Assembly: GCA_002842035.1 (NCBI GenBank) | Contig: PHBP01000003.1 | Span: 124,001 to 188,000 of the forward strand | Reading direction: 5' to 3' | DNA: 64,000 nt | Source: Candidatus Cloacimonetes bacterium HGW-Cloacimonetes-2 | GTDB taxonomy: Bacteria; Cloacimonadota; Cloacimonadia; Cloacimonadales; Cloacimonadaceae | Part shown: positions 9,354 to 18,141 of the stretch, piece after piece | Layout: each line of letters begins with the position of its first letter | How positions within the stretch are numbered: position 1 is the first letter of the stretch | Notes under the pieces: model-generated | Database searches by the model: none | What the model saw: only the letters and a program-made list of their open reading frames with translations | What the model was told of the DNA's origin: nothing | Position numbers and translations under genes: made by a program

Positions 9354-12300
9354 GATTCGTCGTCCTTGTACATATTATAGCGTTTTAGCTTCTTGATCAG
9401 TCCCTGCCGGGATAGCCCCAGCTCCTTTGCCGCTTGAGTTTGATTCCAGGAGTAGCTTTCCATACAATCAAAGATGATCTTTCGCTCCATTTCCTCGATT
9501 GTATCCTTGAGAGTCCGTTTGGTATTAAGCAGCTTGATAGTTTGTTCATTCTCGATGAACCTGCAGACTTCGTCAGAAAAATCATTAGGCTTGATAAACT
9601 GCCCGTTCTCAGCCAGGGTAACAGCTCTCTCAATCTCGTTTTCCAGCTGTCTAACGTTTCCCGGCCAGTCATAGGTCTCCAATATCTTCATAGCCTCATC
9701 GGAGACGCCTGCAACGTTCTTATTGATGCGTTTGTTATACTTATCGAGGAAGTGTATCGCCAGGAGCGGGATATCACCGGGACGGTTCTTGAGCGGTGGA
9801 ACCTCGATCTTGATCACATTGAGGCGGTAATACAGGTCCAGTCGGAAAGCGCCCTGCTTGACGCGTTCCAATAGGGATACATTGGTGGCGCATACTACGC
9901 GGACGTTGACCTTCTCGGTTTTGGTAGCACCCACCCGTTTGATCTCGCCTTCCTGCAAAAAACGCAATAGCTTAGCCTGGGTACTCTGGCTGATATCGGC
10001 AATCTCATCCAGGAAGAATGTACCGCCATCTGCAATCTCAAAGAGTCCCTTCTTGTCATAAGCCGCACCGGTGAAGGAGCCTTTGACATGTCCAAACAAT
10101 TCGCTTTCGAGTAGAGTCTCCGGTAAAGCTCCGCAATACTGAGCCACAAAAGCCTTCTGACTGCGATTGCTGCTATAATGCAAGGCTCTGGCGATCAGTT
10201 CTTTACCCGTTCCGCTGGGTCCCTCCAGCAGTACTGAGGTCGGGGTATCCTTAACCTTCTCAATCACCTCAAAGATCTTTAGCATCTCAGGGCTGGTTCC
10301 TATGATATTGGCATAAAGATTACCAGCATTGAGCTGTTCGCGGATGATGGCATGCGTCTTTTCGAGATTTGCTCCTCGGATGTTCTCTATAATGACAATC
10401 ACCTGATTTGCCAGGGCACTCAGGAGGTTGATAATCCTCTCCGAAAAATAGTGCGAACCGCTGCTGCTGTAAAGCAGCACTGCCCCCAATGCGCTCTTGC
10501 GGATGGACAATGGCAGCACAATGATATTGTTGTAATCCGGTGCGAAGTACGGTTGCTTATGATTCTGAAGTGTATTTGTGGTAACTACCTTGTGGCAGAG
10601 ATCCATAAAAATCTCATTGGTCTTCTCTTCCGGAGAGAAGTTTTTGTACATCTTATAATCCCAAGCCCCGGGAATATTGGTATTCTGATGCAGACAGAGG
10701 ACTCCACCATCCGCTTCTGATATCTCTACCAGGCTCGATAGCGAGTGCTCAATCAAGACATCCAGATCGCTGATCGTATTTAGCTTTTGTGTAATCTCAT
10801 AAAACTGATTGAGCAGGTTTTCTTCAAACTTGATATCCTGCATTTGCGAAGAGTACTCACGGCTGATCTTTTGGGTAAGGATATCGTTTTGTTCCAGCAG
10901 CTTGATCGACCCATATTCCTGGATGATCTTGCGGTTGTTCTTCAGTATCTGCAGCGCTTGTTCCCAATCTTCCAGATCAAAGAGCACGCTTGCCAGCTCG
11001 TAATTTGCCAGTGATTGCTCGTAGTTATTGCCTGTCTGTACAAAGAGCTTGATCGCTTCCTCCAGATACTGCTTTGCCTGCTCCAGATTCTTGCGCTCCA
11101 ATAGCGCTCTCAGGTAATCTGTTCGTCCGATTTCAAAGGGATGATTCTGCTCTGTGGCCATCTTGGATGCCTGATTCAGGTAGTAATCCGCGCTCTCCAG
11201 ATTGTGCGTCAGGATAAAGTAATAGGCCTGCTTTTGACATCCTTCCAAGACCTTGTCCCGTGCCCCGATCGATTTGAAGAAATCAAAGCTCTCTACCAGA
11301 TATCCATAGGCTTCTTTGAACTTGTGTAGCTTGGTAAGCACCGAGCCAAGGTTGCCGTAGAGCTCTGCCTTGATATAATCATCCGAGACTGTAGGTAGCA
11401 GCTCCAAGCCCTTGAAATATAGATCATAAGCCAGATTCAGCTCGTTTTGCTTTTCGTAAACCTCGCCCAGGTTGTTGAATGATCTCAGCAATCCTTCGCT
11501 AAAGTCATTTGCCTCAGATTTGGAGATAGCCTGCTCGTAATATGATATTGAGGCAGACCAATTTCCCATCTTAAAGTAGAGCGCACCGAGATTGTTCAGT
11601 GCTGCGACTGTATTTCTATAAAAACTGAATTCAGTGGCGGTTTCCAACGAACTCTTGAGCGCTTCTTCGGCTCGGGCATAGTGTCCCAAATCCATCAGGG
11701 TAATGCCGATATTATTGTAAATATAAGTAATGTTATAGGCTTCATTGAGGAGCTTCTGGATCTTGAGGGCTTCTTCCAGATAGCTAAGAGATTGATCGGG
11801 ATCGCCTTTGTCATCCATCAGTCCGCCCAGATTGGTATAACAAACAGATACGCCATTCAGATCGTAATGCTGGCGCTCCAGTTCCAGACTTCGCACAAAG
11901 AACTGCTCGCTTTTTTCCCAATCTCCCTGAAACATATATAGCACGCCGAGGTTGTTGTATATTGCCGCCAGGCCTTTGTGGTCGTTGGCGAGGTTGTACA
12001 TACTTTCGGCATCTTTAAAGGCTTCTTCTGCCTGATCCCATTCATTGGTATAGTAATGAATCTTGCCTTTGGTCTTTTTTGCCTCGGCTTGAATCATATA
12101 TCTCTGCTGCTTGTCCTCCAGGTGGCTCAGCGAGTGCATTACCTCGTCAACTACCTCAATGGCTTCTTCAAAGCTCTCCGATTCTGCCAGTATATCTGCC
12201 TTGAGCAGGATAATCTTTGATTTCCAATAGGGATCGATAGTCGTGGGTGAGTACTTTCTAATGATTTCCAGGGCAAATGCTGTGGAATTCACCGCAAAAA

Positions 12301-13636
12301 GGCTTTGTGCGAGGTAGTAGATCACTACTTCTGCCGGCAGATCGTTTTCGCTACAGATATGCAGACACTTCCTAAAGATCTCGACCGCTTTGTCCTTTTC
12401 ATTTTGATCCGAATACGCCATACCCATCCGCATATACAGAGACAGCTCTTCTTTGGCATCCTCTGCGTGTGTTACTGCATATTCATAGAGCTCGATCATC
12501 TTTGAATTGTCCGATAGCAGGTCTAGCTGCCGGATCAGCTCTTCAAAGCTGGCTCCGGGATGCATTCCTGCCCGCATTCCGATCCGTACTTGAACCTGTG
12601 AGAGGATCTTTGCCTTGCCCAGATACTTATGAATCTTATCCAGGATGCCGGGACTCAGGATCTCCGGCTCTTGCTTTAGCCATTTTGCCAAAGCACCCTT
12701 TTTCTGGACTATGTATTGCTCTCTAAAGATGCTAATCAAGCCGGCCTCGATCAGCTTTGCCATATCTTTGTCATAGCTCTTGGAAGTACTGAGCCAATTT
12801 ACTTTTTCGCTAATCGGCAATCCACCCATTACCAATAGTCCCATCAGGAGTTCCATCTGGCTTTTGGAGAGTGATTCCAGGGCTTGCTGATAGATCTGCG
12901 CCGCCTCGAAGGTCTTTTCCAGATATGGTGATAGGTCAAAATTTGGTTTTGGTTTGTTCGCCAGCATCTCTGATAGGATCTTTTCCAAAATCATCAGATT
13001 GCCATCACTGATGCGGCTCAGGATCTCGCTTTCGCTGGCATAGGCAAAGTCTTTATTGGGGAAGAGGCTATAGAGTAGCTTCTGAAGATCGTCCACACTC
13101 ACCGGATTTATCGTCTCAACCTCGGAATAGTGGAATAGTCTCTTTTGCGATAGTGTCACGATCTGGATTCCGGCTTCCTCAGCATATTGCACCAAATATT
13201 GTAGATAGTCCCGGCTGTACTCATCTAGCACATCGCAATCATCGATGATCACTACGCTGCCGCCCAATAGCCCGGAGCTCTTCAATTGCTCCGTTATGAA
13301 GTAGAAAAAGTCGTATTTCTTTCCGGTATGATACTTTTCCTTGTGCGTTGTGAGTAGCGCTTCCAGTTCTTTATCGCTAATTGTGCTTACCAGCTTCACT
13401 ATCTCTGTGAAGTGGTTAAAACTTAGCGGATGAGGCGAGAAGTACTCAATCCGGTTATAATTCCCCTGTAGTGAATCAATCAGAGGCTCAATCAAATATG
13501 ACTTGCCCGAGCCGGATTTTCCGGTGATCTCCAAGAGGTGACTATGTCCCTTATCTCTTAGAATACCCAAAACTCTGGATAGAGGAAACCTTTCAGTTAC
13601 AAAGCTATGCATCTTTTGCATCAAGCGTTCCGGCAT
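9350..13636 (-). CDS. Giant sigma-54-dependent activator: P-loop ATPase, TPR array, GAF, AAA+, Fis HTH
   Basis: I chose the ATG at 13,636 (GAGGTG 4-5 bases before) over the ATG at 13,675, giving 1,428 residues. Order of domains: an N-terminal STAND-like P-loop (GKSGSGKS, about residue 40), a long array of tetratricopeptide repeats across roughly residues 380-900, a GAF sensor domain around 930-1,060, the sigma-54-interacting AAA+ domain (GPSGTGKELIARALH, the loop GSFTGA that contacts sigma-54, FLDEIADI), and a Fis-type helix-turn-helix at the end (NQTQAAKELGLSRQGLIKKL). A regulator with two ATPases and a protein-interaction array suggests integration of several signals. It is the last core gene before the mobile island. 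Confidence 0.88.
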   Translation of the reverse strand: MPERLMQKMHSFVTERFPLSRVLGILRDKGHSHLLEITGKSGSGKSYLIEPLIDSLQGNYNRIEYFSPHPLSFNHFTEIVKLVSTISDKELEALLTTHKEKYHTGKKYDFFYFITEQLKSSGLLGGSVVIIDDCDVLDEYSRDYLQYLVQYAEEAGIQIVTLSQKRLFHYSEVETINPVSVDDLQKLLYSLFPNKDFAYASESEILSRISDGNLMILEKILSEMLANKPKPNFDLSPYLEKTFEAAQIYQQALESLSKSQMELLMGLLVMGGLPISEKVNWLSTSKSYDKDMAKLIEAGLISIFREQYIVQKKGALAKWLKQEPEILSPGILDKIHKYLGKAKILSQVQVRIGMRAGMHPGASFEELIRQLDLLSDNSKMIELYEYAVTHAEDAKEELSLYMRMGMAYSDQNEKDKAVEIFRKCLHICSENDLPAEVVIYYLAQSLFAVNSTAFALEIIRKYSPTTIDPYWKSKIILLKADILAESESFEEAIEVVDEVMHSLSHLEDKQQRYMIQAEAKKTKGKIHYYTNEWDQAEEAFKDAESMYNLANDHKGLAAIYNNLGVLYMFQGDWEKSEQFFVRSLELERQHYDLNGVSVCYTNLGGLMDDKGDPDQSLSYLEEALKIQKLLNEAYNITYIYNNIGITLMDLGHYARAEEALKSSLETATEFSFYRNTVAALNNLGALYFKMGNWSASISYYEQAISKSEANDFSEGLLRSFNNLGEVYEKQNELNLAYDLYFKGLELLPTVSDDYIKAELYGNLGSVLTKLHKFKEAYGYLVESFDFFKSIGARDKVLEGCQKQAYYFILTHNLESADYYLNQASKMATEQNHPFEIGRTDYLRALLERKNLEQAKQYLEEAIKLFVQTGNNYEQSLANYELASVLFDLEDWEQALQILKNNRKIIQEYGSIKLLEQNDILTQKISREYSSQMQDIKFEENLLNQFYEITQKLNTISDLDVLIEHSLSSLVEISEADGGVLCLHQNTNIPGAWDYKMYKNFSPEEKTNEIFMDLCHKVVTTNTLQNHKQPYFAPDYNNIIVLPLSIRKSALGAVLLYSSSGSHYFSERIINLLSALANQVIVIIENIRGANLEKTHAIIREQLNAGNLYANIIGTSPEMLKIFEVIEKVKDTPTSVLLEGPSGTGKELIARALHYSSNRSQKAFVAQYCGALPETLLESELFGHVKGSFTGAAYDKKGLFEIADGGTFFLDEIADISQSTQAKLLRFLQEGEIKRVGATKTEKVNVRVVCATNVSLLERVKQGAFRLDLYYRLNVIKIEVPPLKNRPGDIPLLAIHFLDKYNKRINKNVAGVSDEAMKILETYDWPGNVRQLENEIERAVTLAENGQFIKPNDFSDEVCRFIENEQTIKLLNTKRTLKDTIEEMERKIIFDCMESYSWNQTQAAKELGLSRQGLIKKLKRYNMYKDDES

Positions 13637-13815
13637 ACCGCACCTCAACCTTTTTAGTATCAGTTTACATGGCACTGTAAAATAAGTTCACACTTACTGT
13701 CAAGTGATTTCATTCGTTTTCTTACCGGCAGCATGATAAGTTGCTGATTATTATACTACTATGCTGTTCTTTTCCCAATTTATTCACCAAGCTTTCCATA
13801 ATTAATAATAAGAAG

Positions 13816-13986
13816 TGACACCTGAAATGTCAAATCGTGACAGCCGTTTGACAAAACCACTGAAATGCTCTCAGTTTGTGACACTCATTTGTCAAATCAT
13901 CGGAATCTAGAGATCATTAAAACTGACAGCAATTTGTCAAATCATGACAGCAAATTGGCATGTTGTGACACAGATTTGTCAAATCC
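13816..13986 (+). repeat. Left transposon end: six ~21-bp transposase-binding-like sites
   Basis: Six copies with consensus TGACAnnnnTTTGTCAAATC begin at 13,816, 13,838, 13,879, 13,924, 13,945 and 13,966. The last three are contiguous with an exact 21-base period. The outermost copy has one extra base between its half-sites and matches the outermost right-end copy in this respect. Multiple direct sites of this size at one end are characteristic of TnsB/MuA-type transposases. The stretch 13,637-13,813 outside it is AT-rich host sequence upstream of the sigma-54 regulator gene, with no gene. The stretch 13,987-14,054 inside it holds nothing I recognise. Confidence 0.8.
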
Positions 13987-14054
13987 CTTCATTATAATCC
14001 TGTGAAGATTGGTACGTCAATACCATAACAATTCTAATTGGTATTCCATTATTA

Positions 14055-15137
14055 CTAGACTACATGCTTTAACCATACCTTGAATTTTGACCACCATCCC
14101 CTTTTATCTGTTTCTGTACAAGAGCGTAGTAATTCATATGCCACTTTGTTGGTTTTATCTAAGTCAATTTCAATGTATCTATTCATAACGTACTCGTTAA
14201 AATCTGTTAGGACCCTAAAGAGTTGGATTCTTGAACTATTTAATGCTTCGAATTTCTTTTCTTCTTCATCGGACCGAAAAACGTCACCTGGAATTATAAA
14301 TACATATCTATCTGAGTTGGTTACATAATCAAAACATTCGACATATGCCAATGATTCTTCTATGGCCTTTACTAGGTCGAAAAATTTCCTCTCAAGTAGA
14401 TCATCATAGAAATGGACATGCTTTACCTTTAAACTACCTTCAATGATGTGGTACATATTTACGATCATGTGCGATCTGTATTTAGGGGATTCCTCGTGTA
14501 CGTAATGCAATAGTGTTGGGAAGTGTATTGTAGACAAGACTTCATTCAGTGTTTTTATATCCTTATCTCGTCTTACTATTTCTTCACTCATTTTATCTTT
14601 GATGATTGGCTTAGTAGGGTTCTTTGCAATTATCGCTTGGATTTGTTGCGTTAAGACCTCAGACAACCTCTTAACTTCATCTTTTCTGTTCTGTTCGTTA
14701 CAATTATGACTAAGTGTAAATCTTCTGCTTATGTCGAATGGTAACTCACTGATGCTACAATAATCAGAATGGATAAGAATCAAGATTCTCTCCCATCCTA
14801 GAACTCTGAGTGCATATCCAAACTCAAACATAACATTAGGATTTGGAGTTTTTCTTAAAGGCTTACCATCTCTTGAACATTTGCAATCAGAATTTATCAG
14901 CGTAACATCACATACATAAACATCAGACTTGTTTATTTTTTTCAATATAGTTTCCAATATGTCTGGAGCCCCCGTATCACCTCTAGTTGCCTGATCAATA
15001 TCCACACAAATTGATTTTGCCTTTAATCGTTTTTTTGCTTCCTGTAAGCTATCCCCAATGGCATATCTATTGTATTTTTCATCAAGATCCGATTGCCACG
15101 AATAGAATACACTAGTGGTTTTTGTTGTTTTGTTCAT
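14055..15137 (-). CDS. TIR-like domain protein, probable NAD-consuming defence effector
   Basis: 360 residues. The N-terminal 150 fit the TIR-like fold seen in CBASS-associated effectors: VFYSWQSD (10-17), GAPDI (56-60), KSDVYVCDVTLIN (70-82), and NPNVMFEFGYAL (99-110), whose Glu105 is the candidate catalytic residue for NAD hydrolysis. The rest is helical and unassigned. No CD-NTase (cGAS-like) gene lies nearby, so if it is an effector its trigger must be different, perhaps the gene 17 bases upstream. It is the first cargo gene inside the left transposon end and is AT-rich compared with the chromosome. Confidence 0.7.
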   Translation of the reverse strand: MNKTTKTTSVFYSWQSDLDEKYNRYAIGDSLQEAKKRLKAKSICVDIDQATRGDTGAPDILETILKKINKSDVYVCDVTLINSDCKCSRDGKPLRKTPNPNVMFEFGYALRVLGWERILILIHSDYCSISELPFDISRRFTLSHNCNEQNRKDEVKRLSEVLTQQIQAIIAKNPTKPIIKDKMSEEIVRRDKDIKTLNEVLSTIHFPTLLHYVHEESPKYRSHMIVNMYHIIEGSLKVKHVHFYDDLLERKFFDLVKAIEESLAYVECFDYVTNSDRYVFIIPGDVFRSDEEEKKFEALNSSRIQLFRVLTDFNEYVMNRYIEIDLDKTNKVAYELLRSCTETDKRGWWSKFKVWLKHVV

Positions 15138-15154
15138 ACTAGTACCTATATTGG

Positions 15155-15901
15155 TTAAGGACTTATAATTGTAGTTTTTAGGAGCAATTTCATCATAATC
15201 GATGTCAACTCAATGATGAATTCAAACTCTTGTTTCTTGGTCATATCATTATGTTTTGCATGGATGTTCTGATAATTACAATAGTATTCTCGTAATTTGT
15301 TGTACATACTGATCAGACTATCTGAAATGCCATTAGCTTGCAAATATTTACAAAGATCATCTTGTTGCTTTTCCAATGGCCTGTCATTTGATAAAATCTC
15401 TTTCAATAACTGCTCAAAAGAGAACCTCATATCATCTACTAAGTTCCGCTCGAATATCTGTGTTTGGTATTTGATGAGTGCTGATTCGTAGTGTTTTTTT
15501 ACTTGTGGATAGTCATCAAGTAGGTGTTTGGTTTCAGTAATAATCGAAATATCAAGTAAATCACTTGGGTCAGGAGCAAACTCGCTATATCTCTCAATTA
15601 ACCTGGATTGGATCTCCAATGTTTGCGGATGAATACTAAACTCTGGCATTTTACATAACTCTATTAGCATCTCGAACTGATGCTTACCTTGGAATTCTTT
15701 TAAGTTCAATGCAAAGACAGTTGCTTTGTTCTTTCCACCTGTTGTATACATGTCCGTTGCTTCATATACTAATTTTACCCCATACATAACGCTGTACTTT
15801 TGACAGAATCGAATAATGTTTGCGCCTGAAAGTCCCCACTTTGTCTCACCAAACCAATTACATGCATATGATAGAAAAGTGTCATCAATTTTGTTACTCA
15901 T
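15155..15901 (-). CDS. Uncharacterised helical protein, possible Abi-type partner of the TIR-like gene
   Basis: 248 residues, no firm family. The N-terminal 60 residues are compact (FLSYACNWFGETKWGLSGANIIRFC). The C-terminal third, with KLREYYCNYQNIHAKHND followed by a helical EFIIELTSIMMKLLL tail, resembles the Abi-C/HEPN-like end of abortive infection proteins. A canonical RNase HEPN motif (R-4 to 6-H) is not present. It is 17 bases upstream of the TIR-like gene and separated from the glycohydrolase gene by 195 bases, so these two form their own operon. Proposed role as sensor or regulator of the TIR-like protein is inference only. Confidence 0.5.
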   Translation of the reverse strand: MSNKIDDTFLSYACNWFGETKWGLSGANIIRFCQKYSVMYGVKLVYEATDMYTTGGKNKATVFALNLKEFQGKHQFEMLIELCKMPEFSIHPQTLEIQSRLIERYSEFAPDPSDLLDISIITETKHLLDDYPQVKKHYESALIKYQTQIFERNLVDDMRFSFEQLLKEILSNDRPLEKQQDDLCKYLQANGISDSLISMYNKLREYYCNYQNIHAKHNDMTKKQEFEFIIELTSIMMKLLLKTTIISP

Positions 15902-16096
15902 GCTTTACCTCATTATTAGAGTGTTCTTTAACTAAATCAATAATTACATTATTGTATTTCTACTATATCCCAGAGGTTTTAAAAAAACATCACTCAATGT
16001 TGTTCAATTAAGTCAGCTCACACATATTGAGATACACAGCTCTTGTAGATTAAAAATGCGTAATCAAACCTATTCAAAGCCTTTCTCATTTGCCTT

Positions 16097-17455
16097 TCAT
16101 GTTTCTTTTACTATGACTTTAGAAAATTTGCAACTTTGTCCGATTTCAAAGTCTGCCTCCAGAATGAGGACAGATTTTCCTGCGGTTATTGTATCTTGTC
16201 CAGACACTGATGAGACTATTCCCACACCTAATGAGGGAAGATATATCTCGTCATCAACTGACAGGGTTGTTAGGTCAAATGGCTTCGTAGATTTATTTTC
16301 GGTGTTAAAGCAACCTGCTCTATCATGACTTTTGATTGTATCTATGTTCCTGGAAAGAAGGGCTTCAGCATTTTCAAGCAGGTACTGGTAGTCCTGCACG
16401 CTCCTGAGTTGCTTTGGTACTTGCTCGAAACCGATATACCCGCCAATCATACTCCCACACATTAATCCAATTGTGTCGGTATCAGAGCCAAGCATGTTCG
16501 CACATTCGATTACAGCCTGGATCGGTGATTCATGTATGTATCTGGTAGCCATATATAACGCGGCTACAGCAGAAATATGGCCTGCACCTCTTGTATTTTT
16601 ATCCAGGGCTCCAAGGCTCTTGTAAACCTCTCTAACATTGGTTTCAGCAGCTATGGACTTATACGCATATCGTAGTAGTTCGAGGGTTTCCTCAACCGTC
16701 TCCTGAAATACCTGGCAGAATTCTCCACTCTCGCTTGAGTTCCACTTGTCCTGCCAAGCAGACAATCCCATGTCATCTAAGCGATCGATCAATGTTGCTA
16801 CTGATTTCAACTCTTTGGCTATGTTGGTTATGATCTCGTTTGGGTAGTCCGGAAGGACGTCTGCTTTTAAGAAGTATGCAACTGAAAGAGAATACATTAG
16901 GGCTCCAACTATCGCCCTGGGGTGACCATGAGTGATAATGGAGTTCTTGAATACCTCCTTGATCATTCTATCCCGATCAGTTATATTGGATAGAACTATG
17001 GGTAGCATTCTCATGGCCGCTCCGTTAGCGCCAGCAGTAAAATATGCCAGAGCGTCCTCGCCTGTCTTGAAGAAATTGCTATTCCATCTGGGTGCCCTTT
17101 TCTCCAGGTTTCTTGCGGCGGTTTTAATTGTCTTGCCACCACCCCTTACATACAACAGCCAGTCTTTGAGCTCAACTTTTGAGAAGTGCTCATTATCGAC
17201 CGATCCATCCAGTTTAATAGACCTGGAAACACAAAGCATCAGTTGAGTGTCATCAGAATATGAACCCTTGGCAATGAAATCAGTATAACCCAGAAACTTA
17301 CCCCCGGTCTTCTTTTCCCAGTCCACAAACTCTGTTATTCTGTCTGTTCCATACTTGGAGACAAGGAACTTTGTATCACTTTCAAACTCGGTGATCCAAC
17401 CTAGAGCATCAGCCGCCGCAGCAAGAAGAATAGCGCCTTTATATCTATCTAACAT
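16097..17455 (-). CDS. ADP-ribosylglycohydrolase (DraG/ARH family), likely DarT antidote
   Basis: 452 residues. Binuclear-metal ARH signatures are complete: GAILLAAAADALG (7-19), the metal site SDDT (67-70), GANGAAMRMLPI (142-153), THGHPRA (175-181) and GSDTDTIG (323-330). A C-terminal beta-rich extension of about 60 residues (DDEIYLPSLGVGIVSS) follows and is unusual for the family. The enzyme removes ADP-ribose from targets. It sits 9 bases after a DarT-like ADP-ribosyltransferase, so it plausibly plays the antitoxin role normally taken by a macrodomain protein (DarG). It is the last gene of the long Fic-to-glycohydrolase run. Confidence 0.88.
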   Translation of the reverse strand: MLDRYKGAILLAAAADALGWITEFESDTKFLVSKYGTDRITEFVDWEKKTGGKFLGYTDFIAKGSYSDDTQLMLCVSRSIKLDGSVDNEHFSKVELKDWLLYVRGGGKTIKTAARNLEKRAPRWNSNFFKTGEDALAYFTAGANGAAMRMLPIVLSNITDRDRMIKEVFKNSIITHGHPRAIVGALMYSLSVAYFLKADVLPDYPNEIITNIAKELKSVATLIDRLDDMGLSAWQDKWNSSESGEFCQVFQETVEETLELLRYAYKSIAAETNVREVYKSLGALDKNTRGAGHISAVAALYMATRYIHESPIQAVIECANMLGSDTDTIGLMCGSMIGGYIGFEQVPKQLRSVQDYQYLLENAEALLSRNIDTIKSHDRAGCFNTENKSTKPFDLTTLSVDDEIYLPSLGVGIVSSVSGQDTITAGKSVLILEADFEIGQSCKFSKVIVKET

Positions 17456-17464
17456 TTGAAACTC

Positions 17465-18136
17465 CTAAAACAATCCACTTTCGATCCTAAAGACACTGCA
17501 ATCATAGCCAGCTAGCGATGCCTTAGCCTCCACAAGCTTCTCTTGTATGGGAAATGAAACTGCAAGTATATCTGCTAAGGGAATCGGTTGATTAACTAAC
17601 ACTTCGGCTTGTTCATGAGTTGTATACGCATCGCAGAGTCCTGTTCTGTCCACAAGCCTGGTTGTTCTTGACGAAACAATAGTCAACCTATCGGCAAACA
17701 TCATCTGGAACTTATGAAAATCCCCAGTTATGCCCACTGTGTTTTGATTGTGTCTGTTTGCCGCATTGGTTACCGAAAAAAGGGTACCCTTTTCAAAAAT
17801 GTACTTGGGGTCTATGCTCAGCACGCACCAGGAAATATAGGGTACATCCTTGGTGTTGTCGATGAAGCGCTTGAAAAGGTATGAGTTGGGCCGCTCAATG
17901 GATAGATTTATATAGGTCTTATCATCATACCGAATCTGATCGTTGAATTGAATATAATCGAGGATATCTGTCGCATTGATATCAAGATCTTCAAGTTCCT
18001 GCCTCGAGTAGAGGAACCCTGATTCATATATCCCCAGGAGATTGATCGTAGGAGTAAAATGGATCAGCCTAGTGATCCCCCTAAGCTTTATCTCTTGTTT
18101 GAACTTTCCTGAGTCTGTTTTCTCAGTAAACACCAT
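17465..18136 (-). CDS. darT: DarT-family ADP-ribosyltransferase
   Basis: 223 residues, typical for DarT (DUF4433). DarT enzymes attach ADP-ribose to DNA bases (thymidine or guanosine) and block phage replication. Seen here: LIHFTPTINLLGI (24-36), where His26 fits the NAD-binding histidine; TYINLSIERPN (74-84); and QAEVLV (176-181), where Glu178 fits the catalytic glutamate. All key positions are intact, so it should be active. Spacing to the helicase gene upstream is 5 bases and to the glycohydrolase gene downstream 9 bases. Base specificity cannot be read from sequence. Confidence 0.85.
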   Translation of the reverse strand: MVFTEKTDSGKFKQEIKLRGITRLIHFTPTINLLGIYESGFLYSRQELEDLDINATDILDYIQFNDQIRYDDKTYINLSIERPNSYLFKRFIDNTKDVPYISWCVLSIDPKYIFEKGTLFSVTNAANRHNQNTVGITGDFHKFQMMFADRLTIVSSRTTRLVDRTGLCDAYTTHEQAEVLVNQPIPLADILAVSFPIQEKLVEAKASLAGYDCSVFRIESGLF

Positions 18137-18141
18137 TATAC

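Noticed and set aside
13816-13986. CRISPR array
   Set aside because: The repeats at 13,816 are contiguous or irregularly spaced without unique spacers of constant length, and no cas genes are present. They fit transposase-binding sites.
14055-15137. CBASS system
   Set aside because: The TIR-like domain resembles CBASS effectors, but no CD-NTase gene is found on either side.
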